Shown here in pieces: positions 11,330 to 22,109 of a DNA stretch of 64,000 nt (position 1 is its first letter; each line of letters opens with the position of its first letter). Under the pieces are notes generated by a model that saw only the letters and a program-made list of their open reading frames with translations, made no database searches and was not told the DNA's origin. The stretch is from contig CM068829.1 in NCBI GenBank assembly GCA_028554795.2, positions 137,647,579-137,711,578 of the forward strand, given 5' to 3'. Origin of the DNA: Sinohyriopsis cumingii (lineage: Eukaryota; Mollusca; Bivalvia; Unionida; Unionidae). The position numbers and the translations under genes are program-made.

Positions 11330-11575
11330 GTATTTCCCTAAAACTTAATAAACACTTATTGGTATTTTCCCAAACACATAATTAAATATTATAGGTATTT
11401 CCTCAAAGCCATAATTAACACTTACTGGTATTTCCCCAACCCACAACTACCACTTATTGGTATTTATCCAAACACATAATTAACACTTATTGGTATCTCC
11501 CCAACCCATAATTAGTAATTATCGGTATTTCCCCAAACCCACAATTAACACTCATTAGTACTTCTTTCAAAACCT
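11330..11575. repeat. Short tandem array around 'attggtatttccccaa'
   Basis: Six imperfect units containing 'cttattggtatttcccca' and 'cataattaacact', with length varying from about 33 to 48 bp. Confidence 0.8.
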
Positions 11576-11867
11576 TTTACAGTCTTGGTATAGTCATTTT
11601 ACAATGACAGTTATTGACTTTTTATTATTTCAGGGAATGAATATGCTGTTATGTTTATTAGATCTGCCTCCACCAACCATTCTAATTACTTACTGCACAT
11701 GGATTCACATTTTATAAACATAAAGACACACACAAAGTAAAGATGATCTTTTATCTATGAAAAAAAAAATGTTTTTGGATATTCCAGTTTGAGAATTACA
11801 TATTGGTGATGTCAAAATTAAAACCATTTCAACAACATATGTGTTTGCTCAAAGGCAAGTTTTGCTT

Positions 11868-12004
11868 TTGTTGTTGTTGTTGTTGTAGGGTTTAATGCCA
11901 TTTTTCAGCACACGATAGGCTATACATAGCGGCCAGTATTAATGGTGGAGGAAGAACCCGGGAAAACCCCAGAAAGAACCCGACCCACGAGAAGCTACTG
12001 GCAG
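11868..12004 (-). mobile_element. SINE family A, copy 4, 5'-truncated
   Basis: Tail (TTG)n and body to 'gagaagctactggcag', then an abrupt end without the tRNA-like head. The direct repeat 'gcaagttttgc' on both sides shows that this short form is how it inserted. Such 5' truncation is typical of LINE-driven retrotransposition. Confidence 0.9.
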
Positions 12005-12424
12005 CAAGTTTTGCCTTAGAAGAAGTGATAATATAAACACCATAGTAACCAAATGTGCATGGTGTAAAAAAAAAACATACATGAAGATAATGACACTACC
12101 AACTATGCTATTGTTATAATTATACTTAAAAAAGTCTAAGAATCAATGCTGTAACTTTTATCATCATCAACATTAAGAACCATGAGTTAATTCTAACTAT
12201 CCATATCATCATAATAAAAATAATAAAAAATATTATTATTATTTCAGAATGCATATAAATAATATAATATCTAATTAAAACAGGAATTCTTGTGATAAGC
12301 ACATCATCAAGTGTAAAATTTATGATTACATTGTTTGAATCATTTTAGTTACAACACTCAAAGCAGTTTATTATGCATGGTTACCATTATGATAAATATG
12401 TCTTGTAAAGTATATTGATATAAT

Positions 12425-12770
12425 ATCAATTTTACACAATACACTATAGTTCCCACATCAGTTTTACATAATATACTGTACAATGCATAGTTACCATATT
12501 AGTTTTACATAATACACTGTACGATGCATAGTTACCATATTAGTTTTACATAATACACTGCACAATGCAGTTACCATATTAGTTTTACATAATACACTGT
12601 ACAATGCATAGTTACCATATCAGTTTTACATAATACACTGTACAATGCATAGTTACCATATCAGTTTTACATAATACACTGTACAATGCATAGTTACCAT
12701 ATCAGTTTTACATAATACACTGTACAATGCATAGTTACCACATCAGTTTTACATAATACACTGTACTCTA
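12425..12770. repeat. 43-bp tandem array
   Basis: Eight units of 'agttttacataatacactgt' plus 'acaatgcatagttaccatat'. One unit lacks the 'tag' of 'catagtta'. It has no relation to the neighbouring exon sequence. Confidence 0.92.
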
Positions 12771-13273
12771 CACAGCAGTATCAACCAACTCAAATAAAAT
12801 CAGCAAAAATGTCTAGATTGCTAGATGATAAAATTATTGTGATTAATTCTATCATTCACATATTGAAACAAAATATAACATGGACTTATATGTTCTAATG
12901 GAATTTCATAAAAAGCCCCGTCTCTGAAATCAATACCTTAATCAATCAGGTGCCTCATTAATGTTCAGTGAGTTGAATGACTGGGTGAAGTAAAACCCAC
13001 TATGTTTCACATTTACTGTGGATTTGGATGCAGATAGGCACAATGGTTTTCAAATACCTATTTACAACAGTTATAAAGTAATACAAAGCAATTTAAAAAC
13101 CTTAATAGACACCCTTTATAACACTCATCTATGTGTAACAAGTGATTTACTTGCCAAATATCATCCAATTATGTGTCTCAATTGCAGTTTTAGTTGATAC
13201 AAAAAGTGTGAGTGGACAGACAGGAACAAACAGAATGAAAACAGAGTGACAGTAAACTAAAAAGTAGCATTAC

Positions 13274-13377
13274 GTCATAGTCCTGGCTTCTTCAATAAAA
13301 CTTTCTTCGGACATAGTGTTTTCCTTGGTCATTTTTACTGCAACGACTCGACTCTTCCATGTCCCCTTATGTACAGT
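13274..13377 (-). CDS. BTK/TEC: Tec-family kinase exon: N-lobe, catalytic lysine and helix C
   Basis: Encodes TVHKGTWKSRVVAVKM and then MSEESFIEEARTM. The lysine of VAVK is the ATP-phosphate-contacting residue, and a glutamate in FIEEA is its helix-C salt-bridge partner. Together these indicate an active kinase rather than a pseudokinase. The acceptor is TATAG and the donor is ATGAC followed by GTAATG. The 104 nt join in frame to the glycine-loop exon and to the hinge exon. A SINE sits about 120 bp above the acceptor (13,501-13,757). Confidence 0.93.
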
Positions 13378-13500
13378 CTATAACAAAAGTACAGAGAAAA
13401 ATCAATGTTTATTAAGTGAATGAGAATTCTGTGGAATACTAAAGTTTCAACTCTCTCTGATGCACAAATTTAAAAGGAAAACATACTAATCAAAGGGTGA

Positions 13501-13757
13501 TGTTGTTGTTGTTGTTGTTGTGGGGTTTAACGCCATTTTTCAGCACACAATAGGCTATGTATTGCGGCCAGTATTAATGGTGGAGGAAGAACCCGGGAAA
13601 ACCCCGTGAAGAACCACCGACCACGAGAAGCTACTGGCAAGCTTTCTCACATAACCACATTGGCCGAATCCTAGACTCGAACCCACGCAGACAGGGGTGA
13701 GATGGCAGTGATCCATAATGGAGAGTGCTTTAGACCACTCGGCCACTCAGGGCCCCC
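13501..13757 (-). mobile_element. tRNA-derived SINE, family A, copy 5 (full length)
   Basis: Low end (TGT)n then 'ggggtttaacgccatttttc'. The high end reverse-complements to a tRNA-like head with GGCCGAGTGGTCTAAAGC and B-box GGTTCGAGTCTAG. A perfect 13-bp target duplication AATCAAAGGGTGA lies at 13,488-13,500 and 13,758-13,770. The core CTCCACCATTAATACTGGCC resembles the Meta-SINE central domain of molluscs, as I recall it. Confidence 0.96.
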
Positions 13758-15077
13758 AATCAAAGGGTGAAGAAATTGCCATTTGAAACTGACTTTTTTA
13801 TCATTTATCGGGAAATATTAGATGTCTTGGGGAAGGCCATTTGAAACTATCTTTTTAATAATAGATATCAGATGTCTTGGGGAATGCAAAGACTTTAGTA
13901 CAAAGCCACTTCCAGAAAGTGATGCCTATATCCTGCTATCCAGTTGTGATGATAAACAAGCTACCATTGCCCAAATTATTTCAGGTTGATAAACATTCAT
14001 TTCAACATTTTCTTGCGTTCACTGACAAATATTGGCAATGGACTGGACCAAAGTTATCACAGCTTACCAATGGTTAGCTCCCTTGCAATAATGAAAATGG
14101 TGCTCACTAGTAAAAATGAATCTCTTTACCAACATGAGCACATTTGGATATAAAATAGAGACTGCTATAAATGATTGACGATACAAAAATGGGAGTTAAC
14201 TGTAAAAGATTGATGACATGACAAAGGAAGTTAGCTGTAAAGGATTGATGACACAACAAAGGGAGTTAACTGCAAAGGATTGATGACATGACAATGGGAG
14301 TTCTTCAGGGGTAGGGTGGCAATAAAGCTTCATCTGGGGTAGGGTTGAAATAAAGTTTCATTAGTTTTGTTCAAGATTCACAATATGTAATACACTAATA
14401 GCTGAAAATAGAAATATAGTGGCAGAGTGTTAGGCTCACAATCCAAGGCTTTTGGGTTTGATACTAGCCATGGCCAGCCTAGACTGCCACAATATACATT
14501 TGGGAAAGGCAGTTATCTCTGCATGATATAGACAAATAAAGTGCTAAAAGTGCTTTAGAAAAACAACTGTCCAACCAAATCACATCACTCAAGCACAGTG
14601 ACCTAGTTTGAGCATGGATGCCTCATTCTTCTTGTTGCAGATCCACAACAATTTTCATGTGCTTGAGACAAAGATAATGAGAGTACAATGAATGGATAGC
14701 TGAAAATACAAAAGATCATTTCAGCATCAAAAGTAGGTACCATTGACCTATACCAGAGTTACTCTCCTTTCAGATGCATCCTTATACCAATTCTCACAGT
14801 CAGTGATACTGTGGGTATAACAAACAAATGAATGAACCCACAAGCAAACAGGATAAACACTATATTCATTTGCAACTTTATAGTTGCACATTTACTGTGA
14901 GAGAATAGCCATAATGAGGGTTTATTTGCATCATTTTCATTTATAACTAACTAGATGTCAGAATAACTCTTCTGATGAAAACCCCATGTCAAAATGACTT
15001 TTCATTTAAGAGTTGAAATAACAAGATTTTCAAGAAGAGCACCATCATGTTCATACTGAATGTCAAATATGCCTCAG

Positions 15078-15298
15078 TTTAATTTAGTTTAGTGGAGTTC
15101 ATGCCATTTTTTCAGCACATGAGAGGCCATACATGACAGTAAGTATATCTGGTGGAAGAAGAAACACTGACCAACATGAAGCTACTGGCAAGCTTTCTCA
15201 TATACTTACACTGGTCGAGTTAAAACTCAAACTCATGCAGACAGATGTGAGATGTTGGAGTTATCTGTCCTTAGACTGCTTGGCCATCTGGCACCCTT
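15078..15298 (-). mobile_element. SINE family A, copy 6, old and diverged
   Basis: Recognisable by 'gccattttttcagcacat', 'gaagctactggcaagctttc' and 'gcagacagatgtgagatg', but with many substitutions and small deletions and no clear tail or target duplication. Confidence 0.8.
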
Positions 15299-15379
15299 TT
15301 AATTTAGAACTAAAAATACATTATATGAGGTCTTCCAATGAAAACCCCATCTTGATATAACGCTCTGCTTTAAAGCAGT

Positions 15380-15668
15380 GACAATAAGATTTTCAAGATG
15401 GCTCCCATGGTGGCCATACTGGATATCCAATACATACCATTTCCAGTTAGGTCCAGATAGACATGGCCATCCTGGATATCAGATACATACAATTTCCAGT
15501 TAGACATGGCCATACTGGATATCTGATACATACCATTTCCAGTTAGGACCAGACAGACATGGCCATCCTGGATATCCAATACATACCATTTCCAGTTAGG
15601 ACCAGATAGACATAGCCATCCTGGATATAACATACATACTATTTCCAGTGAGGACCAGATAGACATGG
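15380..15668. repeat. ~53-bp tandem array grown from an AAGATGG-family repeat
   Basis: Five units with 'tggccatcctggatatc', 'atacataccatttccagtta' and 'ggaccagatagacat'. One unit is shorter. The unit looks like a piece of the neighbouring AAGATGG-family repeat that has amplified locally. Confidence 0.88.
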
Positions 15669-15689
15669 CCAAACTTGATGTGGTCTATG

Positions 15690-16049
15690 TTCTAAATGGC
15701 TTGATACTTGCAAAGTCTACCTGTATTTATATTCTAAATGGCTAGATACTTGCATCAAAGTTTACCCATATTTATGTTCTAAATGGCTTGATACTTACAT
15801 CATCTACCTGTATTTATGTTCTAAATGGCTTGATATTTACATCTACCTGTATCTATGCTCTAAATGAAATGATACATCGAAGTTTACCTGTATTTATGTT
15901 CTAAATGGCTTGATACTTACATCAAAGTCTACCTGTATTTATGTTCTAAATGGCTTGATACTTACATCTACCTGTATCTATGTTCTAAATGGCTTGATAC
16001 TTACATCAAAGTCTACCTGTATTTATGTTCAAAATGGCTTGATACTTAC
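15690..16049 (-). repeat. 45-bp array carrying the glycine-loop exon's splice donor
   Basis: Plus-strand unit 'ctaaatggcttgatacttac' + 'atcaaagtctacctgtattt' + 'atgtt'. Reversed, CTTTGATGTAAGTATCAAG matches the real junction CTTTGGT/GTAAGTATCAAG, so the exon's last seven bases and its donor are part of the unit. Intact GTAAGT copies are at 15,793-15,798, 15,915-15,920, 15,960-15,965 and 15,999-16,004, beside the authentic one at 16,044-16,049. Four further units have a mutated donor. Confidence 0.92.
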
Positions 16050-16114
16050 ACCAAAGCAGCCAGCTCCAAGCATTTCAAAAATTTCTAATTCATCACGATT
16101 AATCTCCCATTTAC
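16050..16114 (-). CDS. BTK/TEC: Tec-family kinase exon: linker Trp and glycine-rich loop
   Basis: Encodes KWEINRDELEIFEML followed by GAGCFG. The tryptophan opening this segment matches the Tec-family linker Trp (W395 in human BTK, from memory) that couples the SH2 linker to the kinase. GAGCFG is the start of the ATP-binding glycine loop. The acceptor is TTTTTCAG and the donor is TTTGGT followed by GTAAGT. Seven exonic bases and the donor are repeated several times in the 45-bp tandem array immediately downstream (15,690-16,049). Confidence 0.92.
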
Positions 16115-17584
16115 CTGAAAAATTGTAAAGACAAAAGGCTAGACTAGGTGGTATAATCACAAACTTAAAAAGTTTGAAAAAAAGTGTTTAGACTGGCAAA
16201 GTTTTGTGCTTATTTATCCAATTCCTTATCTGATATAACAATGAAGCAGTCATTTCTACTGGTTTCTGACAACGTGGGAGATTTCCAGTTCTCTCATTCT
16301 TGGAAGTGAGAGGGGGAAATTTCAATTTTTTTTTAAGGCACAAATCATTGTTTCCACATAAGAACAGTATAAACTAAGCACTTACCACTTGCATTTCAAC
16401 TAACATGTGCAATGAATAAAGATAAAACCTACCACTGTTTATCCCTATTATCAGCACAATGGCAGCGTTCATGCATTATTACAATGACATTACAGAATAC
16501 GAACTAAAATTCCATGTAACAATAGCACCGGTCTTTGAATAATGAAAACTAGATTTCTGCCATTTACAACCTCTTAAAATGCTTTTCAAACGTATATAAT
16601 CAATGATATCATCTTATTGCTAAAAAGCAAAATCTAAGTTAAATAAGCATTTGAGTTTGGTGATTTATATAGAATCCAAGCACCTACATGATCTGATTGA
16701 GACAATTAACATTAACGAAGGCTACAGATTTTGTACAGATCACAGAAATTTTTGTGTAGCAGTCATTTACTTGTACAGAATGGAGGTGGGATTCATTCAG
16801 TTTAGTAGGAATTTGCATTATCATGCATCCTGGAGAAAACATTGAAGGTATAACCAACTGTACTATGACCAAGTAAATTACCATTGGACAACTCAACATT
16901 TAATGGATATGTGGGATAATTAGAACACAACCAATTTGATAGGTAAGGAAAATCCTAGGTACATCTTAAAATTTCAGTAAACCTTAGGGGATACTAAAAT
17001 GAGATGGAACAATGAGATTTACAAAAATGTGTACATTTTACAAAATTAAAAAATGTACAAAAAAGTTATAATTATAAAATTAACAGAACTGGCTAAATCT
17101 GTAAAAATGTAAACAAGGATTGGAGTTTGAGTTCTCCATAGCCCCATTTTTGTTTTAAAAAATCCAAAACAATGGAAAAAAATTTCAGCAGTAAATTGCA
17201 AAAACGTATATTTCTGCAAGACTTTTAAATTTTTTTAGCTTAAGGTCCAGTTATACTGGGATTCGTGCTTGTATCTGCACCATAATCAACCCAAAAATCT
17301 CTGTAAAATCTAACCAAAGTGATAACAAAACACATGGTCACAGTGTAGTTTCTAAAGTCAATTGCTCAAATTAGAACCAGACAGGCATGTGTAGATATGA
17401 TCGCCAAAAAATGATTGTGCAGGATAAGGAAATCCTACCCAAGGGTCAGATTTTGTCAGCAGGAAAGGTGTTTCTGTCGATAAATTATGAACCAAATGGT
17501 GGGATTTTATTGTTATTTATAAACAAATATATCTTTTTTAATCCTTCAAGTACTGAATTATGCTGTTTAGATTAAAATGTATAA

Positions 17585-18090
17585 TTTATCAAGTCAGAAG
17601 TATGCAATCATTGTTATGGATATCCTCAGTGTCGCAGGTAAATATGCAATCATTGTTATGGATATCCTCAGTGTTGCAGGTAAGTATGCAATCATTGTTA
17701 TGGATATCCTCAGTGTCACAGGTTAATATGCAGTCAATATTATGGATCTTCTCTGTGTTACAGGTAAGTATGTAGTCAATGTTATGGATCTTCTCTGTGT
17801 CACAGGAAAGTATGCAGTCAATGTTATGGATCTTTACTGTGTCACAGTAAAGTATAAAATCAATGTCTTGGATGTTCTCTGTGTCACAGGTAAGTATGCA
17901 GTCTATGTTATGGATCTTCTCTGTGTCACAGGTAAGAATGGAGTCAATGTTATGGATCTTCTCTGTGTCAAAGGTAAGTATGCAGTCAATGTTATGGATA
18001 TTCTCTGTCAATAGCAAATATCCAATGTTAAGGATCCTCTGTGTCACAGGTAAGTATGGAGTCAATGTTATAGATCTTCTCTGTGTCACA
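17585..18090. repeat. ~42-bp array with acceptor-plus-donor-like unit on plus strand
   Basis: About twelve units containing 'ttatggatcttctctgtg' followed by 'tcacaggtaagtatgcagtc'. On the plus strand this reads as a pyrimidine-rich tract, CAG, and then GTAAGTATG. Five or six units keep an intact CAG/GTAAG core. The host kinase is on the other strand, so these are not its splice sites. Confidence 0.93.
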
Positions 18091-18099
18091 GGTCACACC

Positions 18100-18432
18100 A
18101 ATGTTTGTATGTGTGTGTGATTTGGATTTTTAATGTAACTTTAAGAATTTTTCAGTCATATCTCTACAATGTCTGCAGTGTGGCAGTTTATAGTGTTGTC
18201 TAGCACTGGGGCATAATGCTGCAGACATGTAGCATCATGTCCCACCCAGTAACATTATCCAGACACCAGGCCGACCAGTCCTAACACTAACCTCTTAATG
18301 CTGAACGCCAAGCGAGGCAACTGTAGGTACCATATTTACAAATCTTTGGTATCACTCGGCCAGGATTTGAACCCATTACCTCCCGCATCTGAGGCAGATG
18401 CTCTAACCACCTGGCCACCGGAGCAGTCCCAA
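18100..18432 (-). mobile_element. tRNA-derived SINE, family B, copy 2 (most complete)
   Basis: Reversed, it begins with a tRNA-like head GGTGGCCAGGTGGTTAGAGC, CTGCCTCAGATGCGG and B-box GGTTCAAATCC. The body follows (GTTAGTGTTAGGACTGG, GGGTGGGACATGATGC, TAGACAACACTATAAACTG) and it ends AAAAATCCAAATCACACAC. It gives the family its clearest tRNA origin. Confidence 0.9.
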
Positions 18433-18954
18433 TATTTGTAAATATTTGGAATTGACAAGTGTTGATCTGCAAATCAGGTGACTATACAAATTTGAGCAAA
18501 GCTTCTATTAATGAACTAGACTGCCAGCTTCTCAAAGCCATATAATTCATATATGAATGCTAAAATAATGAAATAACATGCACACCTAGACAAGTAAACT
18601 CACAATCATTTAAAGATGCTATGCTCTCAAGACTCAGGTCTAATTCGACTGCTCTGTGATAGTACACCCACCACAATAATGTTCACAGTATCAATCCATG
18701 CAAAAAATGTGTTAGTAAAAATTATTTGCTTCATAAAAACAGTAACTAATTAAACAAACAACATCATTTAAAGTAAGTGATGAAGGAGAAAAGTGTGTAC
18801 AAGTTATTTTGTTCCAAATTATTAAAGAATTCTGGAACATCTTTTTATAAATGTTGTAGTAATGTGGCTTATTTGACTGCATATGTTATTCATGCAAATT
18901 GACAATTTCTCCATCAGATACATAATAAAAGAAAATCTCTGTTCTTTGAGCAGA

Positions 18955-19385
18955 CATAAAGAAATGTATTTCAAGTGGAAACATTTCATATTGTCAACTG
19001 GACAAAGATATGTTTTCATTTCACTCATGGAATGTTTCATACTGTCATTGAGGAAAAGTAATGTTTCCACTTCACTCATGGAAATGTTTCATATTGTCAC
19101 TCAGGCAAAGTCATGTTTCCATTTCACTCATGAAAATGTTTCATACTGTCATTCAGGAAAAGTCATGATTCCACTCCAATAATAGAAATGTTTGATATGT
19201 CACTCAGACAAAGCCATGTTTCCATTTCATTCATGGAAATGTTTCATAGTGTCCTTCAAAGTCATTTTTCCACTTCATTCATGGAAACTTTCATATTGTC
19301 AATCAGGCAAAATCATGTTTTCAATTCACTTGCGGAAATGTTTCAGACTGTCAATCAAGTCATGTTTCCACTTCACTTGTAAAAC
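18955..19385. repeat. ~53-bp tandem array
   Basis: Eight imperfect units with 'catgtttccatttcactcat', 'ggaaatgtttcatactgtca' and 'ttcaggcaaag'. Spacing varies slightly. Confidence 0.88.
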
Positions 19386-19605
19386 AGAACCTTACATCTA
19401 CTCAAAAATAAAAATGTCCACTATTTACCAATTTGAGTTTCATTTTTTGGGAGCATGAAGCAAATTCATAATAAGAAACAAGCTGGATGATCCACATTCA
19501 ACTATTCATCATGCTGTATTGTATAGGAAAACAAAATAAGGTACCCATGTCTAGTTTACCCTCATCTACATCTGAGATTTAAATAACCAGATGGGGAAAA
19601 CTTAC

Positions 19606-19799
19606 TGCTTCCAAAGCCAGCAGTGACAGGAGCATTCTTGTTCCTTATTGGTGGATTCCTGAGTCGAGTTGCGATGCCTCCTGAGTTGTGCTTGTGGTAG
19701 TACACCAGTTCTGGGATGGTAGCAAATTGATGCTTCTCAGCTAGATAGAACTTGTCATCAGATGACTTCTTGATGTGATAATGCCGCACCATACCTCCC
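19606..19799 (-). CDS. BTK/TEC: Tec-family kinase exon: C-terminal half of SH2 and SH2-kinase linker
   Basis: Encodes MVRHYHIKKSS, then FYLAEKHQFATIPELVYYH and NKNAPVTAGFGSS. These match the second half of Tec SH2 domains and the linker that docks on the kinase N-lobe. The acceptor is AATACCAG and the donor is GGAAGCA followed by GTAAGT. The 194 nt comprise one base finishing a Gly codon, 64 codons, and one base of a Ser codon. An in-frame ATG within the exon is internal, not a translation start, because homology continues across the join to the preceding exon. Confidence 0.94.
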
Positions 19800-20119
19800 C
19801 TGGTATTGTTGAAAAAATAACGTGTTAACTATCCCGATTTTGAATTCAAATTTTCCCTACACTGCCTAACTAACTAGTAGGGTATATCTTAAATTAAATT
19901 TTAGTGGCTATTTTACAGACAAAATGCATGTCTGTTTTCTTGTTTTGAAGTGCTACCTTAATAAAAGTGTGCAACTTAATAGGTCAATGGCTATGGAAAT
20001 TTTTAGTGCATACTGGCCATTTTACAGTCAGGATACCTGCTAAGTTTAAGCAAGGTGTTATGATTCTCATCATGAAAAATTACACTTAAAAGTTATAGGA
20101 TATGGACATTTTTGAGAGA

Positions 20120-20245
20120 CATATGGTATGGTATGGTATGGTATGGTATGGTACGGTATGGTATGTATGTATATATGTTATGTATATATGTATGTATGTA
20201 TGTATCTAATGTATGTATGTGTGTATGTATGTATGTATGTGTTTG
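20120..20245. repeat. (GGTAT)n and (GTAT)n simple repeats
   Basis: About eight 'tatgg' pentamers pass into a 'gtatgtatgtat' tetramer run. Confidence 0.95.
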
Positions 20246-21159
20246 TATGCATTTTTAGCTACTATTCCATCCATAGCATAATCAAAAGTATACAAAATGT
20301 AATGGTGTTGACAACTACACCAGGTCTAATTAATCAAGACTCAAGTTTACAAAACTCATTTTTAAAGCCCAAGATTTTGTATGACAGCGAGGTTGCTATG
20401 CCAACAAGGTGGCAACTATCCTGTCATAGATGTCAACATACATTCAGGTTATCAGGGATCGTCCTGGGCTTCGCCAATGTTGCAAATTGCGATTTTTTTT
20501 CCTTATTGGCGACAAAAATATCCCATCTGGCGATTTTTTTGGCGACATACTTTTTGGTTATTTAATTTGTACATACAATCATGGATCTAGACTGGATAAA
20601 TTAAAATGGAGAGCGAAAGGAAGCCACAAACATGACTAAGCAATGCACTGGAATCAATCTGTTACACAAACGATCCTTTGTTCTTATTGACAACCCCATC
20701 TTTACAGTGCATTGTTACATCATAATCTGCTTATGCTGACATCTGGGCTGAGTACTGTATGCTGCGATACAGTCAATCATGCTACCGCACTATACCTACA
20801 ACTGACCGACTTCTGAAGACGTGAATAGAACAGATACAATTAATTGTATGGCTAATCCTTCTGTTTTTTTATACATATACCAATACAATAGTTTTGCTGA
20901 ACCTTCATAGAAAACTGATAACCTCTGAAGTACCGACTACTGTGTATAAATACAAAGCAAATGGAAAAAATCTCAATCACAATTATATCTGTCGCCAGTG
21001 CAGCATTTTACTCATTGATCTTTTCCTTTTGCCATCAGTCCCGTGTTATGGCTGCAGAGACTTAAACTCCGCAACAAGAAATAGCAAAAAATTAATAATA
21101 ATTATTTATTTCTCAAAATACAGGAGTGAAAGAATCCCTAAATTGGGTGTGAATTTATG

Positions 21160-21338
21160 CTTATCGAGTCTCAGATACGGCCAATGTGGGTATGTGAGAA
21201 AGCTTGCCAGTAGCTTCTCAAGGGTTGGTGGTTCTTTCCTGGGTTTTCCCGGGTTCTTCGTCCACCATTAATACCGGCCGCTATGTATAGCCTATTGTGT
21301 GCTGAAAAATGGCATTAAAACCTACAATAACAAAAAGA
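21160..21338 (+). mobile_element. SINE family A, copy 7, 5'-truncated
   Basis: Starts inside the B-box ('tcgagtctcagatacggcc') and continues through 'gcttgccagtagcttctc' and 'gctgaaaaatggcattaaaa' to a (CAA)n-like tail. The first part of the tRNA head is missing. Confidence 0.88.
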
Positions 21339-21354
21339 ACAAGTTCAATACCAC

Positions 21355-21675
21355 ATGTACTTATAGCTCAATACTACTGTACTGACACCTCAATACTACT
21401 GTATTGATACCTCAATACTACTATACTGATACCTCAATAATACTGTATTGATACCTCAATACTACTGTACTCATATACCTCAATACTACTGTACTCATAT
21501 ACCTCAGTACTACTGTACTGATACCTCAATAATACTGTATTGATACCTCAATACTACTGTACTCGTATACCTCAATACTACTGTACTGATACCTCAATAA
21601 TACTGTATTGATACCTCAATACTACTGTACTCGTATACCTCAATACTACTGTACTGATACCTCAATACTACACCT
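21355..21675. repeat. Tandem array of 'acctcaatactactgtactg'
   Basis: Roughly 20-25-bp subunits alternate between 'ctactgtactgatacctca' and 'ataatactgtattgatacct', giving a roughly 44-47-bp dimer. Confidence 0.9.
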
Positions 21676-22109
21676 TGGCATATTAACCCTAACTACACCT
21701 TGGCATATTGAGCAGATATTTCTGTGATAAGGAACAAAATTAAGTTGTACAAATCTGAACACTGTTCCTATGTGATCGAGACAAGGGGAGAACACAACTT
21801 GAGTGAACTCATAAATAAGCAATTTTCCACTGCCAGTCCATGTTCTACAAATACATTTCACTCAAATAAACATGCAACGGCTTCTCTCTGGTACGTAGGA
21901 ATACTTTCGATGTTAAACTTACAATGCATCATTTTGAAGTCAACTGCCTCCACTAGTCTTAGCTGATAGACAATGCACTGCTGTTACACGCCATTGGTGA
22001 GTTGGCATTACATACTAAGGGGAGGCAACTCATGAAATCCAATATATGTTGCTAGGACAAAGCACTAAAATATAGGGTTATCATACTGGAATCTTGGCTT
22101 GTGAAGATG

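Larger units (their letters stand above)
10806..13273 (-). other. Intron between N-lobe exon and hinge exon
   Basis: A 2.5-kb intron. It holds a tandem array (11,330-11,575), a truncated SINE (11,868-12,004) and a 43-bp array (12,425-12,770). I recognise nothing in 10,806-11,320, 12,010-12,420 or 12,780-13,270. Confidence 0.85.
13378..16049 (-). other. Intron between glycine-loop exon and N-lobe exon
   Basis: A 2.7-kb intron with a full SINE A (13,501-13,757), a small three-copy repeat with 'gattgatgacat.acaa' (14,170-14,300), AAGATGG-family pieces (14,930-15,080, 15,300-15,470), an old SINE A (15,078-15,298) and two tandem arrays (15,380-16,049). I recognise nothing in 13,860-14,160 or 14,310-14,920. 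Confidence 0.85.
16115..19605 (-). other. Intron between second SH2 exon and glycine-loop exon
   Basis: A 3.5-kb intron. It contains the splice-like tandem array (17,585-18,090), SINE B copy 2 (18,100-18,432) and a 53-bp array (18,955-19,385). I recognise nothing in 16,120-17,580 or 18,440-18,950. Confidence 0.85.

Noticed and set aside
20381..20639. Overlapping plus-strand frames with Phe/Trp-rich peptides
   Set aside because: They depend on a T-rich 'ttggcgac' repeat segment, are open in two frames, and show no domain or splice support.
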